Assembly: GCF_000696575.1 (NCBI RefSeq)
Contig: NZ_JMSQ01000001.1
Span: 461,417-525,416, forward strand
DNA: 64,000 bases
Reading direction: 5' to 3'
Source of the DNA: Siccibacter colletis
GTDB taxonomy: Bacteria > Pseudomonadota > Gammaproteobacteria > Enterobacterales > Enterobacteriaceae
Below, piece after piece: positions 21,484 to 32,800 of the stretch; within the stretch, counting starts at the first letter, position 1; the number at the start of each line of letters is the position of its first letter. Under the pieces are notes generated by a model that was given only the letters and a program-made list of their open reading frames with translations, was not told the DNA's origin and did no database searches. A program made the position numbers and the translations under genes.

Positions 21484-21747
21484 ATGAAAATCAAAACGAC
21501 TGTAGCGACTCTGAGCCTTCTCTCCATGCTGTCTTTCGGTGCTTTTGCAGCCACCTCTATCAATGCTGATGAAGCGCAGAACCGCGAAGCTATCGGTACC
21601 GTATCACTGGGCGCGGTAGCGACCTCCCCGATGGATATGCGTGAAATGCTGAACCAGAAAGCGGAAGAAAAAGGCGCGTCTGCTTACCGCATCATCGAAG
21701 CACGTACCGGCGATCACTGGCACGCGACTGCCGAACTGTACAAATAA
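21484..21747 (+). CDS. yhcN: YhcN family periplasmic stress protein (DUF1471)
   Basis: Small secreted protein of 87 residues of the BhsA/McbA/YhcN family, linked in E. coli to peroxide and acid stress. A signal peptide of about 22 residues ends FGAFA. The mature part has the family pattern NADEAQNREAIGTVS, PMDMREML and the C-terminus GDHWHATAELYK. Sequence is very near E. coli YhcN. A related copy follows 106 bp later. Confidence 0.93.
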   Translation: MKIKTTVATLSLLSMLSFGAFAATSINADEAQNREAIGTVSLGAVATSPMDMREMLNQKAEEKGASAYRIIEARTGDHWHATAELYK

Positions 21748-21853
21748 GTTCACCCTTTACCCTGTTTCCCGAATCAACATCACCTGCGCGGCCCAGACAA
21801 AAAAACGGCACGTTAACCCTAAGGCCGCCGGGTAATGAATTGAGGAGTTAATT

Positions 21854-22120
21854 ATGAAAAACGTAATGAATATTGCCGCACTTGCCCTGGCTTCCGTAAT
21901 GTCTTTCGGTGCCAGCGCAGAGGCCCATCTGGTCAACGCTGACGAAGCGCAAAACATGCAGGCGATGGGTAGCGTATCGGTCACTGAAATCACCGGCGCA
22001 CCGATGGATATCCGTCAGGCCTTAGCGGAAAAAGCCACCAAAGAAGGGGCCAGCGCGTACCGCGTCACTGAGTTAACTCAGGGCGACCACTGGCACGCCA
22101 CCGCACAACTCTATAAATAA
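21854..22120 (+). CDS. Second YhcN/DUF1471 paralog
   Basis: Small secreted protein of 88 residues with a signal peptide ending near FGASAEA. It shares with its neighbour NADEAQN, a GSVSV core, PMDIRQ, EGASAYRV and GDHWHATAQLYK, so the pair came from a tandem duplication. K-12 has only yhcN here. AGGAG lies 8 bases before the ATG. It may be co-transcribed with yhcN, as no terminator separates them. Exact function unknown. Confidence 0.9.
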   Translation: MKNVMNIAALALASVMSFGASAEAHLVNADEAQNMQAMGSVSVTEITGAPMDIRQALAEKATKEGASAYRVTELTQGDHWHATAQLYK

Positions 22121-22146
22121 ACCCTCGTCGTCTTGTCCGACGACTT

Positions 22147-22171
22147 GCCCCTGCTCGCCAGGGGCTTTTTT
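22147..22171 (+). terminator. Terminator after the yhcN pair
   Basis: GCCCCTG (22147-22153) pairs with CAGGGGC (22159-22165) and is followed by six T residues. It lies 26 bp after the second paralog. Confidence 0.88.
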
Positions 22172-22182
22172 ATGCCTGCCAT

Positions 22183-22458
22183 TCAGGCGTGACGCACGTT
22201 AAACCGCAGTTGCCCCTCCAGCTCTTCTTCCGCCTCTTCAAACAGCAGGATCAGCGCCCCGTAGCGCCGACGCTGGCCTTCTGGCAAATGGGTAAACTCG
22301 ATCTCTGCCGGTAGCGGAATACCCCCGCCGGTGACCACATCCCAGAGCGCGTCCAGATCGCTCACCGGTGCCTGCTCAGGCGTCAGGGCGCGAGCGAACT
22401 GCCGATAAAAATCACTCTGATCCTCTATCTCATCAAAGTCGAAGGTATAGATATTCAT
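22183..22458 (-). CDS. yhcO: Barstar-family protein YhcO
   Basis: Protein of 91 residues of the barstar (barnase inhibitor) fold, starting [17 protein letters not shown] and ending [12 protein letters not shown]. Conserved features are DLDALWDVV and the acidic EEAEEELEG helix. The open frame continues 60 codons further upstream into the next gene, but the start at 22458 has a GGAGG site 6 bases before it and matches the E. coli N-terminus. No barnase-like RNase is encoded nearby, so its partner is unknown. Confidence 0.9.
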   Translation of the reverse strand: MNIYTFDFDEIEDQSDFYRQFARALTPEQAPVSDLDALWDVVTGGGIPLPAEIEFTHLPEGQRRRYGALILLFEEAEEELEGQLRFNVRHA

Positions 22459-22511
22459 GTCTGCCTCCGAATGGGCGCGCCGCACGGCACGCCCGCTGTT
22501 GTTATCATCGC

Positions 22512-23966
22512 TTACAGCCCACCGAGGTGAAGCGTCTTCACTTCCAGAAACTCTTCCAGCCCCAGCACCGAGCCTTCGCGACCCAGGCCGGACTCCTTCA
22601 CGCCGCCGAATGGCCCCAGCTCGGTTGAAACGGCACACTCGTTTACGCCAATCATGCCGCTCTCAATCTGCGAGGAAACGCGGAATACGCGCTGCAGATT
22701 TTGCGTATAGAAGTAGGCGGCCAGGCCATACGGCGTATTGTTAGCGCGGCGGATAACCTCTTCTTCCGTAGTGAAGCGGAAGCAGGCGGCCAGCGGCCCG
22801 AAGGTTTCCTCCTGGGCGAGCGTCATCTCGTCGCTGGCGTCCGCCAGCACCGTCGGCTGCCAGAAGTTACCGCCCAGCTCGTGGGCTTTACCGCCAGCCA
22901 GTACTTTTGCCCCCTTGCTGATGGCATCGTCAACATGCTCACGCACCTTATCCACCGCTGAGCGCTCAATCAGCGGCCCGACCACCACGCCCTCATCGAG
23001 GCCATTCCCTACTTTCAGTGCGTTCACCGCCTGCGCCAGCTTCGTGACAAACTGGTCATAGACGCCGTCCTGAATAAAGAAGCGGTTGACGCTGACACAC
23101 ACCTGGCCGGCATTGCGGAACTTGTTCGCCACCGCACCCTGCACCGCGGCATCGATGTCGGCATCGTCAAACACGATATAAGGCGCATTACCGCCCAGCT
23201 CCATTGACACTTTTTTCATGGTCTCAGCAGCGTTACGCATCAGGGTTTTGCCCACGGCAGTGGAGCCGGTAAAGGAAATCTTACGCACCGCCTCGCTGGC
23301 CATGATGGCATCGCTGATTTCATGGGTGTTACCGGCCACCGCATTCAGCACCCCGTCCGGCACGCCGGCTTTTTTCGCCAGCGCCAGCAGCGCAAAGGCC
23401 GACAGCGGCGTGTTGTTTGCCGGTTTGATCACGCCGGTGCAGCCCGCCGCCAGCGCCGGACCGAGCTTGCGGGTCAGCATCGCCATCGGGAAGTTCCACG
23501 GCGTGATGGCCGCGACCACTCCCACCGGTTCACGGGTCGCGAAGATGCGCGAACCGGGTTTAGCGGGCGGAATGATCTCGCCGTTGGCACGCTTCGCCTG
23601 CTCGGCGAACCACTGAATAAAACTTGCCGCGTACTCTACCTCGCCTTCCGCTTCCTTCAGCGGTTTGCCCTGCTCGGTGGTCATCAGTTGCCCAAGCCAG
23701 GCTTTGTTCTCAATGATGAGCTGATACCAGCGGTAGAGGATCTCCGAGCGCTCTTTCGCCGTTTTCGCACGCCAGGCGGGAAACGCGGCGCTGGCGGCAG
23801 CAATGGCCGCTTCGGTCTCTTTCCGCCCGGCTTTCGCCACGCTTGCTACCACATCGCCGGTTGCCGGGTTAAGCACGTCGAAGGTGTCGTTCAGGGTCTG
23901 CCAGCGGCCATTCACCAGATAACCGGTCTGAAAAAGTTCGCTGTCCTGGAGTGCCTTACTTGTCAT
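22512..23966 (-). CDS. NAD(P)-dependent succinate-semialdehyde dehydrogenase family protein
   Basis: Aldehyde dehydrogenase of 484 residues, closest in my recollection to GabD. It has [23 protein letters not shown], the catalytic glutamate in MELGGNAP, the catalytic cysteine in NAGQVCVS (about residue 290) and EETFGPLA. The start at 23966 has AGGAGG 6 bases before it; an upstream ATG at 23981 lacks this. Exact substrate cannot be read from the sequence; an aromatic or dicarboxylic semialdehyde is possible. It lies between yhcO and aaeB, where K-12 has no gene. The 45-bp gap on the aaeB side and the intervening terminator make it an independent unit. Confidence 0.88.
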   Translation of the reverse strand: MTSKALQDSELFQTGYLVNGRWQTLNDTFDVLNPATGDVVASVAKAGRKETEAAIAAASAAFPAWRAKTAKERSEILYRWYQLIIENKAWLGQLMTTEQGKPLKEAEGEVEYAASFIQWFAEQAKRANGEIIPPAKPGSRIFATREPVGVVAAITPWNFPMAMLTRKLGPALAAGCTGVIKPANNTPLSAFALLALAKKAGVPDGVLNAVAGNTHEISDAIMASEAVRKISFTGSTAVGKTLMRNAAETMKKVSMELGGNAPYIVFDDADIDAAVQGAVANKFRNAGQVCVSVNRFFIQDGVYDQFVTKLAQAVNALKVGNGLDEGVVVGPLIERSAVDKVREHVDDAISKGAKVLAGGKAHELGGNFWQPTVLADASDEMTLAQEETFGPLAACFRFTTEEEVIRRANNTPYGLAAYFYTQNLQRVFRVSSQIESGMIGVNECAVSTELGPFGGVKESGLGREGSVLGLEEFLEVKTLHLGGL

Positions 23967-24020
23967 GCTTTCCTCCTGCATTAAGGTCAGAATTACGTAT
24001 CCTGGCTAAGTATAGCTATA

Positions 24021-24046
24021 AAAAAACCGACGCTTCGGCGTCGGTT
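24021..24046 (-). terminator. Terminator of aaeXAB
   Basis: AACCGACGC (24025-24033) and GCGTCGGTT (24038-24046) form a 9-bp stem closed by a TTCG loop. Read on the minus strand it ends in seven or more U residues, so it serves aaeB. Confidence 0.88.
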
Positions 24047-24064
24047 ATTGGCGAAAAGAGCGCA

Positions 24065-26032
24065 TTAGCTGTCGGTAAGCGCATGCTGATATTTGTGCAG
24101 CATCGCGGTGAGTCGCTGGACGGACTCAATAACCTGCCGCGGCGCGGCCCAGATCTCCAGCTTCTCCTGATAGATCGCCAGCTCGTCGAGCAACTGCTGG
24201 AAGTTGCGCCGCCGCTTGTCGTCGTTGCTGGCGGAAATCACCCGATCCGCCGTATTACGCAGCTGGCGATGAAACGCTGACAAATCAGCGTTAACCGGCA
24301 CCGGCGCGGTACGCAGCCGCTGGTGGGCGATAATCAGATTGAGTGCCAGGCGAAACTTCGCCACGTCGCCGGGAAACTTGTTCAGCAGCAGAAACAGCTG
24401 CTGGTAGAGCGCCGGCAGATGGTTCTCTTTGCGACGCGCCTTATTGGTGGTCATCGCCGACACCGCCGCCGACACGAACTGGTTAAGCAGCGTGCGCCCT
24501 GTGCGCTCCCGCGAGTTATCGCGGATGACGAGGATCACCACAAACGCCAGCAGTGCCCCCACCAGCTGCCCAAGCGCGCTGTCGAGGAACTGGCTGAAGT
24601 GGAAGGTCATCGGATTATCCAGCACCAGAATATTAATGGTGCCGGCCAGCGCCCCCAACGAACCAAGCCGCCGCTTCTGCACTTCAATCCCGATAAAGAA
24701 CGCCAGCACCGCCAGGCTGATGCACAGCAGCAGCATACTTTGCTGGGTGGAGGGCAGGATCACCAGGAAGTAGAACGCCCCGAGCGGCAGCGCCACCAGC
24801 ATCCCGTAGACGAAATCGAGCGCCACCATGCGCGGATTGGGCAGGCGCATCGCCAGCGCGGTTACGACGGCAATCATCACCATCGCGCCGTTGCCGGAGG
24901 TCCAGCCGGTCCAGAGCCAGAACAGCGCACCAAGGGTACAGGAGACCGTGGTACGCCAGAAGTTGACCATCGCGTGATGACGTTCCGCCGAGGCGGGTTT
25001 GATCACCACCTCCTGATCGAGAATTTCCTCTTCGATGGCGCTGATTCTGGTGTTACCCACCACACCGCGTTTCAACAGCAGGTAGCGCGTTGCCGCGCCA
25101 ATCCAGCTGTACACCGTAACCGGGGTATCGCGCTCGCCGGTCCAGATAATCACCCGGCGCATGCGTTTCAGATGGCGATGCACGTCCGTGACCGTTTCCA
25201 CCGGCTCGGCAAACAGCTCCCGGAAGGTGTCCGGGACGGAGTCGGGCCGCGTGTTCTGTACCAGAAAGGTTTCGCAAGCCTGAGTGATCAACGTCAGCGA
25301 CAGGGTATTGAGCGCTTTCAGCCGCCGGTTGGCCCAGGCCCAGCGTGACGACTCCATATTCAGGTTACTACGCATCCCCTCCAGCGCGGCGGTACGGCGC
25401 ACCAGATCGCCCCAGGCCTTATCCACCGCTTCACTGTCGCCGTGGGCCACACAGAGCTGCATCAGGCGATACTGATCCACCAGCAGGGCATCGAGTTCGC
25501 GATCGATCTGCTGCTTGATCGAGCGCGGCGAGAACAGCAGATCCGCAACGATCGCACAGACGATCCCCACTACGATCTCACTGCAGCGCTCCACGGCAAA
25601 TTGCGGTGCCAGCAGCGGCTCGGTCTGGATGGTGATCACAATGATCAGCGCAGTGTACCCCGCCAGCCCCCAGGCGTAGGAGTTTTCCACTTTCACCAGA
25701 GAAGAGATCCAGGTACAGAATCCGGCCCAGATACAGCACACCAGCAGCATCAGCCCCGGCGCGCGGATCATCGCGATAATCAGCCCAAGCGCCGCGATGC
25801 TGCCGATAAAGGTGCCGATGATACGCAACATGCCACGATAGCGTATCGCCCCCGACCAGGGTTCGCCCCCGGCAGCAAACGCCGGACCGGCGGCGACGAT
25901 CGCCGCCGTCAGCACTGCCCAGCGCGGCGTTTCAAGATTGAAATGAAAGCCAACGAACAGGGCCAGCACAATCGCGGTGGCGAGCTTAAAGGCGAAGCGC
26001 ACATGCTGCGGTGCAATGGAGAGAATACCCAT
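24065..26032 (-). CDS. aaeB: p-Hydroxybenzoic acid efflux pump subunit AaeB
   Basis: Inner-membrane transporter of the aromatic acid exporter (FUSC) family that, with the membrane-fusion protein AaeA, extrudes aromatic carboxylic acids. The 655 residues equal the E. coli length. The N-terminal half has about five to six membrane helices (about 10-170), then a cytoplasmic region (about 180-345), then a second helix block (about 360-510) and a C-terminal soluble domain. It follows aaeA by 5 bp. Confidence 0.96.
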   Translation of the reverse strand: MGILSIAPQHVRFAFKLATAIVLALFVGFHFNLETPRWAVLTAAIVAAGPAFAAGGEPWSGAIRYRGMLRIIGTFIGSIAALGLIIAMIRAPGLMLLVCCIWAGFCTWISSLVKVENSYAWGLAGYTALIIVITIQTEPLLAPQFAVERCSEIVVGIVCAIVADLLFSPRSIKQQIDRELDALLVDQYRLMQLCVAHGDSEAVDKAWGDLVRRTAALEGMRSNLNMESSRWAWANRRLKALNTLSLTLITQACETFLVQNTRPDSVPDTFRELFAEPVETVTDVHRHLKRMRRVIIWTGERDTPVTVYSWIGAATRYLLLKRGVVGNTRISAIEEEILDQEVVIKPASAERHHAMVNFWRTTVSCTLGALFWLWTGWTSGNGAMVMIAVVTALAMRLPNPRMVALDFVYGMLVALPLGAFYFLVILPSTQQSMLLLCISLAVLAFFIGIEVQKRRLGSLGALAGTINILVLDNPMTFHFSQFLDSALGQLVGALLAFVVILVIRDNSRERTGRTLLNQFVSAAVSAMTTNKARRKENHLPALYQQLFLLLNKFPGDVAKFRLALNLIIAHQRLRTAPVPVNADLSAFHRQLRNTADRVISASNDDKRRRNFQQLLDELAIYQEKLEIWAAPRQVIESVQRLTAMLHKYQHALTDS

Positions 26033-26037
26033 GACGA

Positions 26038-26970
26038 TTAACCGAACTCGCGCAGGCGATGGGCCAGTTTTCTGAACAGCGAGTCGTTATCGGTACTGCG
26101 ATCCTGCTTACCGGTAATTACCACCGTTGCCGTGGTGCCCGCTGGCCAGAGCGCGCCCTGCTGCGCATCGAGGCGAATACGTACCGGCACGCGCTGCGCC
26201 AGGCGCACCCACTCCAGATTCGAATCGACGGTCGCCATGCCCTTATCATCCCGCGTGCTGCTGGCATTAGTCACACCCGCCGCCACGCTGTCAACCGCAC
26301 CGTGCAGCACGGTATTGCTGCCCAGCGGCGTGATTTCCGCCCGATAGCCGGGGCGCACGCCTTCCAGCTTGGTCTCTTCCATATAGGCCATCACGTAGAA
26401 GCTGTTTTTCTTCACCAGCGCCACGGCGGTAGAGCCACGGGTAATAAACTCGCCGGTATAGACGTTCAGGTTAGTGACCCAGCCGTCAGCAGGTGCGCGG
26501 ATGATGGTGCGCTCCAGATCGAGGGTCGCCAGGTCGCGCGTGGCTTCGGCGCGTGCCAGCTGATGCTGCACGGTTTGCAGCACGTTATTCGCCTGGTCGA
26601 TCTCTTCCCGGGACATCGCCTGGATACCCAGCTTGTTACGGCGGCCCGCCTCGCGGCGCTTCTCATTTGCCAGCGCCTGGTAGTAGGCCACGTCGGCCTG
26701 CGCCTCCTCCAGCGCTTTCTGATAGCGCGGCCGGTCCACGGTGAACAGCACCTGGCCCTGTTTCACCAGCTGGTTATCATGAATGTTGACCTGGGTAATT
26801 AACCCGGAGACATCGGGCGCGATGGCGACCACGTCGGCGCTAAAGCGGGCGTCACGGGTCCACGGGGATTCGGTGTAATAGGCCCATGCCCGGAAAATCG
26901 CGATGAAAGCCAGTATCACCAGCACCAGGGTGATGGCCGTGCGGGATATTTTTGTTGTTAGTAATTTCAC
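26038..26970 (-). CDS. aaeA: p-Hydroxybenzoic acid efflux pump membrane-fusion subunit AaeA
   Basis: HlyD-type periplasmic adaptor of 310 residues. One N-terminal membrane helix (about 12-30) is followed by a split lipoyl domain ([19 protein letters not shown] and [18 protein letters not shown]), a helical hairpin (about 80-145) and a beta-barrel domain. Second gene of aaeXAB, 7 bp after aaeX. Confidence 0.97.
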   Translation of the reverse strand: MKLLTTKISRTAITLVLVILAFIAIFRAWAYYTESPWTRDARFSADVVAIAPDVSGLITQVNIHDNQLVKQGQVLFTVDRPRYQKALEEAQADVAYYQALANEKRREAGRRNKLGIQAMSREEIDQANNVLQTVQHQLARAEATRDLATLDLERTIIRAPADGWVTNLNVYTGEFITRGSTAVALVKKNSFYVMAYMEETKLEGVRPGYRAEITPLGSNTVLHGAVDSVAAGVTNASSTRDDKGMATVDSNLEWVRLAQRVPVRIRLDAQQGALWPAGTTATVVITGKQDRSTDNDSLFRKLAHRLREFG

Positions 26971-26977
26971 ATCAACC

Positions 26978-27181
26978 TCAAACGAACAGGCGGGATATCA
27001 GATAAAAAAGGCAGCAGTACAGGGCGGTGTTAAACAGCGCCGGATGCCAGACGTAATCGTAAAACCCAATCGGCACCAGGACGCGGCGTAACAGCCAGAA
27101 CACCAGCAATGAAACCAGCAGCTCAAAAAAAACGGGTGGGAACGACAGTCCAAACACCACAAAAACGGGAAACAGACTCAT
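26978..27181 (-). CDS. aaeX: Small membrane protein AaeX (DUF1656)
   Basis: First gene of the aaeXAB operon, coding for 67 residues with two predicted membrane helices (about 8-28 and 45-64) and the motif PVFFELL. Function in efflux is unknown. It is divergent from aaeR across 184 bp, the likely site for AaeR control. Confidence 0.93.
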   Translation of the reverse strand: MSLFPVFVVFGLSFPPVFFELLVSLLVFWLLRRVLVPIGFYDYVWHPALFNTALYCCLFYLISRLFV

Positions 27182-27331
27182 GTTGACCTTAGAACGTTGC
27201 GTGCAGGCGATAAACTTTTTAATCGTGCGCCACGCAGATAGTATGGCCAGGGAGTGGCCGGGCGAGCAGGTGGCGTGTTAGTAATGCAATGAATAATATA
27301 TTACGTAACTATTTCCCTGTTATCTATAATA

Positions 27332-27347
27332 TGTGATCTAAATCACT
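27332..27347. promoter_or_regulatory. CRP/FNR-like palindrome in front of aaeR
   Basis: TGTGA-TCTAAA-TCACT (27332-27347) matches the CRP consensus at nine of ten positions. The embedded GTGAT-CTAA-ATCAC also resembles an FNR site. It ends 18 bp before the aaeR start, so it probably overlaps the aaeR promoter or leader. Confidence 0.5.
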
Positions 27348-27365
27348 TTTAAGCCAGAGTGAATA

Positions 27366-28283
27366 ATGGAACGACTAAAACGCATGTCGGTATTTGCCAA
27401 AGTGGTGGAGCTTGGGTCATTTACCGCCGCGGCCAGACAGCTGCAGATGAGCGTCTCCTCAATCAGCCAGACCGTTGCGAAACTGGAAGATGAACTGCAG
27501 GTGAAGCTGCTTAACCGCAGCACGCGCAGCCTCGGCCTGACCGAGGCGGGTAAGATTTTTTATCAGGGTTGCCGGCGCATGATGCACGAGGTGCAGGATG
27601 TGCATGAGCAGCTGTATGCATTTAACAATACGCCTATCGGTACGTTACGTATCGGCTGCTCCTCCACCATGGCGCAGAATGTAATGGCTTCCCTCACCGC
27701 CGCCATGCTCAGGGAGTATCCCGGTCTGTCGGTGAACCTCGTTACCGGTATTCCCGCCCCGGACCTGATCGCTGATGGCCTGGACGTGGTGATCCGCGTC
27801 GGCGCGCTGGAAGATTCAAGCCTGTTCTCGCGTCGCCTCGGCACTATGCCGATGGTGGTCTGCGCCTCGAAGCGCTATCTGGCGCAGTTCGGCACTCCGG
27901 AAAAACCGGCCGACCTGGCCAACCACTCATGGCTGGCGTACAGCGTAAGGCCGGATAATGAGTTTGAGCTGATCGCCCCGGAAGGCATTTCGACGCGTCT
28001 GATCCCGGACGGGCGCTACGTGACCAACGATCCGATGACGCTGTCGCGCTGGGTCAGCGCCGGGGCCGGTATCGCCTATATGCCGCTGATGTGGGTCATC
28101 GATGAGATCAACCGCGGTGAGCTGGAGATTTTATTTCCGCGCTACCAGTCGGACCCGCGCCCGGTCTACGCGCTCTATACCGAAAAGGATAAGCTGCCGC
28201 TCAAGGTGCAGGTGTGCATTAACTATCTGACGGATTATTTTGTCGAGGTGGCGAGGATTTATCAGGAGATGCGCGGGCAGTAA
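27366..28283 (+). CDS. aaeR: LysR-type regulator AaeR
   Basis: Transcriptional activator of aaeXAB in response to aromatic carboxylic acids. The 305 residues have an N-terminal winged helix-turn-helix (about 1-60: FTAAARQLQMSVSSISQTV) and a substrate-binding domain (about 90-290). It is divergent from aaeXAB, the standard layout for LysR regulators, and convergent with tldD, from which it is separated by 50 bp without an evident terminator. Confidence 0.96.
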   Translation: MERLKRMSVFAKVVELGSFTAAARQLQMSVSSISQTVAKLEDELQVKLLNRSTRSLGLTEAGKIFYQGCRRMMHEVQDVHEQLYAFNNTPIGTLRIGCSSTMAQNVMASLTAAMLREYPGLSVNLVTGIPAPDLIADGLDVVIRVGALEDSSLFSRRLGTMPMVVCASKRYLAQFGTPEKPADLANHSWLAYSVRPDNEFELIAPEGISTRLIPDGRYVTNDPMTLSRWVSAGAGIAYMPLMWVIDEINRGELEILFPRYQSDPRPVYALYTEKDKLPLKVQVCINYLTDYFVEVARIYQEMRGQ

Positions 28284-28333
28284 CGCGCTGGAGAAACGTG
28301 GCGGACAAGCATGGCGCTCGCCCGCCGCACGGA

Positions 28334-29779
28334 TTACGCCGTACCACCCACCGTCAGGCTGTCGACTTTCAGCGTCGGCTGACCCACGCCAACCGGCAGG
28401 CTCTGGCCCTCTTTACCGCAGACGCCAACGCCGTTATCCAGCGCCAGATCGTTGCCGACCATCGAGATTTGCTGCATCGCTTCAATACCGGAGCCGATAA
28501 GGGTTGCGCCTTTCACCGGCGTGGTGACCTTACCGTTTTCAATCAGGTAGGCTTCTGACGTGGAGAACACGAATTTGCCGGAGGTGATATCCACCTGGCC
28601 GCCGCCGAAGTTCGGTGCAAAAATGCCGTACTCTACGGATTCGATGATCTCCTGCGGGGTGGACTTGCCGCCCAGCATGTAGGTATTGGTCATGCGCGGC
28701 ATCGGCAGATGCGCGTAGGATTCACGGCGACCGTTACCGGTCGGCGCAACGCCCATCAGACGCGCGTTCATCTTATCCTGCATGTAGCCTTTCAGAATGC
28801 CGTTCTCGATCAGCACGTTGTACTGCCCCGGCACGCCTTCGTCATCGATAGAAATGGAGCCGCGACGGTTGAGCATCGTGCCGTCATCCACCACGGTACA
28901 AAGTTCAGAGGCCACCAGTTCGCCCATCTGACCGCTGAAGACCGAGGTGCCGCGACGGTTGAAGTCGCCTTCCAGCCCGTGACCCACCGCTTCATGCAGC
29001 AGCACGCCCGGCCAGCCTGCGCCCAGCACCACCGGCAGCGCACCCGCCGGGGCGGCGACCGCAGAGAGATTGACCAGCGCCATGCGTACCGCCTCTTTTG
29101 CCCAGGCATCGGCACGCACGTCGCCGTTGGTCTCTTCGAGGAACCACTCATAGCCGAAACGCCCGCCGCCGCCGCTTGAGCCGCGCTCGCGTTTGCCGTT
29201 GTCTTCCACCTGAACGCTGACCGACAGGCGAACCAGCGGACGCACATCTGCCGCCAGCGTGCCGTCGGTGGCGGCAACCAGAATGAGTTCGTATACGCCG
29301 GTGAGGCTGGCGCTCACTTCCTGCACGCGCTTATCCGCAGCACGCGCCGCGCTGTTAACGCGTTTCAGGATGTCGAGTTTCTCTTCACGGGTCATGCTCT
29401 GCAGCGGATCGATGGCGGTATACAGGGCTTTATGCTCTACCGCGCCAAGGGTTTTCGTCCGGCCATCGCCCTGCTCGCTGACGATGCTGCGCGCGGCCTG
29501 CGCGCTCTGCTCCAGCGCCAGCAGACCGATCTGATCGGCATAGGCAAACCCGGTTTTCTCACCGCTGATGGCGCGCACGCCCACGCCCTGGTCAATGTTC
29601 CAGGAGCCGTCTTTAATAATGTTGTCTTCCAGCACCCAGGATTCGTGATAGCTGGACTGGAAATAGAGGTCGCCGTAGTCAAGACGGCGCTCGGACAGTT
29701 TGCCGAGGATGGAGAACAGATCTTGATGACTCAAGCCATTCGCAGATAGCAACTGCTCACTTACCAGGTTCAGACTCAT
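28334..29779 (-). CDS. tldD: Metalloprotease subunit TldD
   Basis: Forms the TldD/TldE zinc protease that removes leader peptides (microcin B17) and degrades the CcdA antitoxin. The 481 residues start [15 protein letters not shown]; five further in-frame codons upstream are not conserved. The zinc motif HEAVGH is at residues 262-267. tldE is not in the window, as in E. coli where it is elsewhere. Last gene of the mre-to-tldD run. Confidence 0.96.
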   Translation of the reverse strand: MSLNLVSEQLLSANGLSHQDLFSILGKLSERRLDYGDLYFQSSYHESWVLEDNIIKDGSWNIDQGVGVRAISGEKTGFAYADQIGLLALEQSAQAARSIVSEQGDGRTKTLGAVEHKALYTAIDPLQSMTREEKLDILKRVNSAARAADKRVQEVSASLTGVYELILVAATDGTLAADVRPLVRLSVSVQVEDNGKRERGSSGGGGRFGYEWFLEETNGDVRADAWAKEAVRMALVNLSAVAAPAGALPVVLGAGWPGVLLHEAVGHGLEGDFNRRGTSVFSGQMGELVASELCTVVDDGTMLNRRGSISIDDEGVPGQYNVLIENGILKGYMQDKMNARLMGVAPTGNGRRESYAHLPMPRMTNTYMLGGKSTPQEIIESVEYGIFAPNFGGGQVDITSGKFVFSTSEAYLIENGKVTTPVKGATLIGSGIEAMQQISMVGNDLALDNGVGVCGKEGQSLPVGVGQPTLKVDSLTVGGTA

Positions 29780-29865
29780 CGTTTTGCTACTCATGTAATG
29801 CTGCCCGCGGGCAGTTAAAAAAAGGTTATCGATCGAGCTTGCGGCAATTCATTGCCGACGTCAAA

Positions 29866-32800
29866 TCATTGCGCTTTTGCGTCGCGCGGCTGGCGCAGCA
29901 CTTCATTGATCTGCGGTTTCTCAACCGGCCCGGTGATCTGGTAACGCAGAATAGAGACTTTATTCCACAGCGGGCCGAGCACGCGGCTGGCAGCAAAGAC
30001 CGCCGCGCCGACAATCGGGTTCACCGCAAAGGCAGCTGCAACGCCGACGGTCGCGGAAATTTCTGGTGCCACCACCGCTTCCATATCCAGCTCGCGTCGC
30101 ACCAGATTAATACTGCCTTTCATGGCGATATCCGCTTCCAGGCCGTCCACCAGCGTATCGTCGGTGTTCATTACGCCATCTTTTATCCAGGCGGTGCTGC
30201 GGATCGAATCGTAGTAGAAACCGTCGCCGAAGGTGTCGCTGAAGTCAAAGCGCAGCTTGCGTAGCAGCGCGTCAAAGCTCAGCAGACGCAGCAGCTGACC
30301 GGCATGACCGGCTCCGGCCTCCGCGATCTCTCCTTTACCAAGCCGGGTGTGCAGAATGCCGTTGAGCGAGGCGATGTCCGGCTGCCAGGGCTTCGCCCGC
30401 CAGTGCAGATCGTAATCCACATCAAACGACGACCCCTGCAGCGGCGTAGACAGCCCGAAGAAGCCCGTCGCGGCGTCGAGCTTCTTCCCTTTCAGCTTAC
30501 CCTTAAGCGACGTGCGTTCGGCCCCGGGCGCGTTCACCCACTCGCCGTCGGCGGTGAGACGGGCAAAACCGGTATCCAGCAGACCGTTCGCCAGATGCAG
30601 ACTGTTCCCTTTAACGGAAAAATCGCCGTCGACCCGCCCGTACTTCTGCCCGAACAGCCAGCACTCGGCGCAGCGCAGTGCCAGATCGGGCCAGCCGCTA
30701 AAGTCGATGGCCTCACCCGAGCTGAATGGCGATGCCGGGGCGGTGTTGCCGTTGGCCGCGCCCGCACTGGCCGGATTAAAGTAGAGATAGCGGATGTTCG
30801 CCAACCACGGCGCGTTGTTACGCTGCGTCAGGGTAGCGTTGATCTCGCGTCCCTGGGCATCAATCTTCAAGCCGTCTGCTTGTGGGGTGGAGACAACGCT
30901 GAGGTTGTTCCACTGCTGACCGCCCAGCGCCAGCGCCGGGGTGCGCAGCGTTACCCGCGACGGTAAGGCGGTAGAAGAACTCACCTTATCGGCCGCCCCC
31001 TGGTTGAACAGGGCCAGCCACTGTGCGCCGTCCAGCGCCGGCAGGTTCAGCTCCATACCTGGGGCTTCAGGCAGCGGCGGCAGCGTGCGGCTGTCCGAGG
31101 CCCAGATGGCGCGATCCAGCGTCAGCTTGTCGTTGAGCAGCCAGCGGCTGTTGAAGTGGTGCGTGGTGCCGGCGCTTCCGGTCAGGGTAAAGGCGCGCAG
31201 ATCGCCTTCAACGTTCACCTTCACCGGCAACGGCTCACCGGCGGCCTTTTCCACTGGCGGAGGTAAGTGACTACTTACATTCTTCATATCCGCCGTGACG
31301 CTGACGTTATAGCCCGCGCTGCCCTGATACGGCAGCGTAATGCCAACGTCGCCCTTCCATGCCACGCTGCCGCCAATCTGCTTACTGACCGCTTCGGGCA
31401 GCAGGCCGGTGCGGGCAGGCTGCCAGTTACCGTCCAGATTGATACCCACCTCGAAAGCCTTCTCCTGCTCGCGAGTAGTGAAACTCACGTTAAGCGGCTG
31501 CGTGAACCAGCTCGCCTTGAGCGGGCCGCTGTCGAGATTACCGTTCTCGAAATGGAAGCTACCGCTGAGGTTTTTCAGGGTACTGTTAAGCGGTTTCACA
31601 AACAGCGCGTTGTCTTTCAGCGTGACGTCACCGCTGGCGGTGGTCATCCCGCCATCGAGCGGAATATCGAGATGTAAGCGAGCACTCACATCCCCATCAA
31701 GCTGAAGCTCATCCAGCGTGGCACCGAGCGAGTCCTGCAATGGCGTCTGTTTGAAATAAGGCCCCACCGCGCTACCCGGCCCGCTGATATTCGCATCCAC
31801 CAGCAATTTTTCTGCCAGATAATCAGGAATGGTTGCCGTAACGTTGCGCCCCGTTACGCCGCCGAGTTTCATCTCGTCGGTCTTCATCCATAGCCCGTCG
31901 TTGATAAAGTCGAGCTCGATATCGAAATTATCGAGCCCTGGCCAGCCTGGCTGGAAGGCGAAGGTGGCATTGCGCAGCGGCACCAGCACTTCAAACTGCC
32001 CGTCGTTATGCTTATACGGGAAACGATGCGGGTCACCGCCGTACACCAGGGTGGCATTTTCGACCTGGCCTCCCTTGATAGCGCCGCTCAGGTAATCCAC
32101 CAGATGTTTCCCCATCAGGTTTTCCGGGAAATAGCGCCAGGCTTCGCCGGCATCGTTGGTGCTGATCCCCGCCAGAATGCCGAGCCAGGGCGCGCCGTTG
32201 GCCGGCTGGGCGTAGTGGAAATCACCGCGCGCGCGTACCGCTTTTGCCGAGACATCAATTCCGGTGCCGTCCAGCCGCCAGCCGCTGGCATCTTTCTGCC
32301 ATGCCAGCGTGGCGTTGCCCTCGCTTATCTCAAGCGGGGCGCGGAACACGCTTTCATAGGGCATCACCGCGTCGTGTACCGTGCCGGTCAGGGTGCCATT
32401 TTCCATACTGCCTGCGACGCTGCCGGAGAAGTGCTCAACACCGGGCAACAGCTTCCACTGTTTCCAGCGCAGATTGCTCCACCAGGCTTTAAAGCGCGTT
32501 TTATCAGTCGCCTGTAGCGGAATATCCAGCGCCAGCGCATCGATGCTGCCCGCGGGCTGCATGATGTTCCACACCTCGTTCAGACGGGGGGCAATTTTTT
32601 GCGCCAGCGGCAACAGCGCGTCGAGGCCGCTCAGCTCAAGATGGCTGGCACGCACCCGCAGCTCGTCGCTGCGCTGGTCCGCGTTGCCCGCCACGCGCTG
32701 GCCGGGGAACCAGCCCAGGGTCAGTGCGCCTTTCGGCCAGGGTTTATCATCCAGCGAGATACGGGTGGAGGGAATATCCAGCTGCCAGCCGTCACCCTCT

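Noticed and set aside
22183..22458. Barnase/barstar toxin-antitoxin pair
   Set aside because: YhcO has the barstar fold, but no ribonuclease gene is adjacent; the flanking genes are a YhcN paralog and a dehydrogenase.
22459..22638. N-terminal extension of yhcO by 60 codons
   Set aside because: It runs into the 3' end of the aldehyde dehydrogenase gene; the internal ATG at 22458 has a GGAGG site and the conserved N-terminus.
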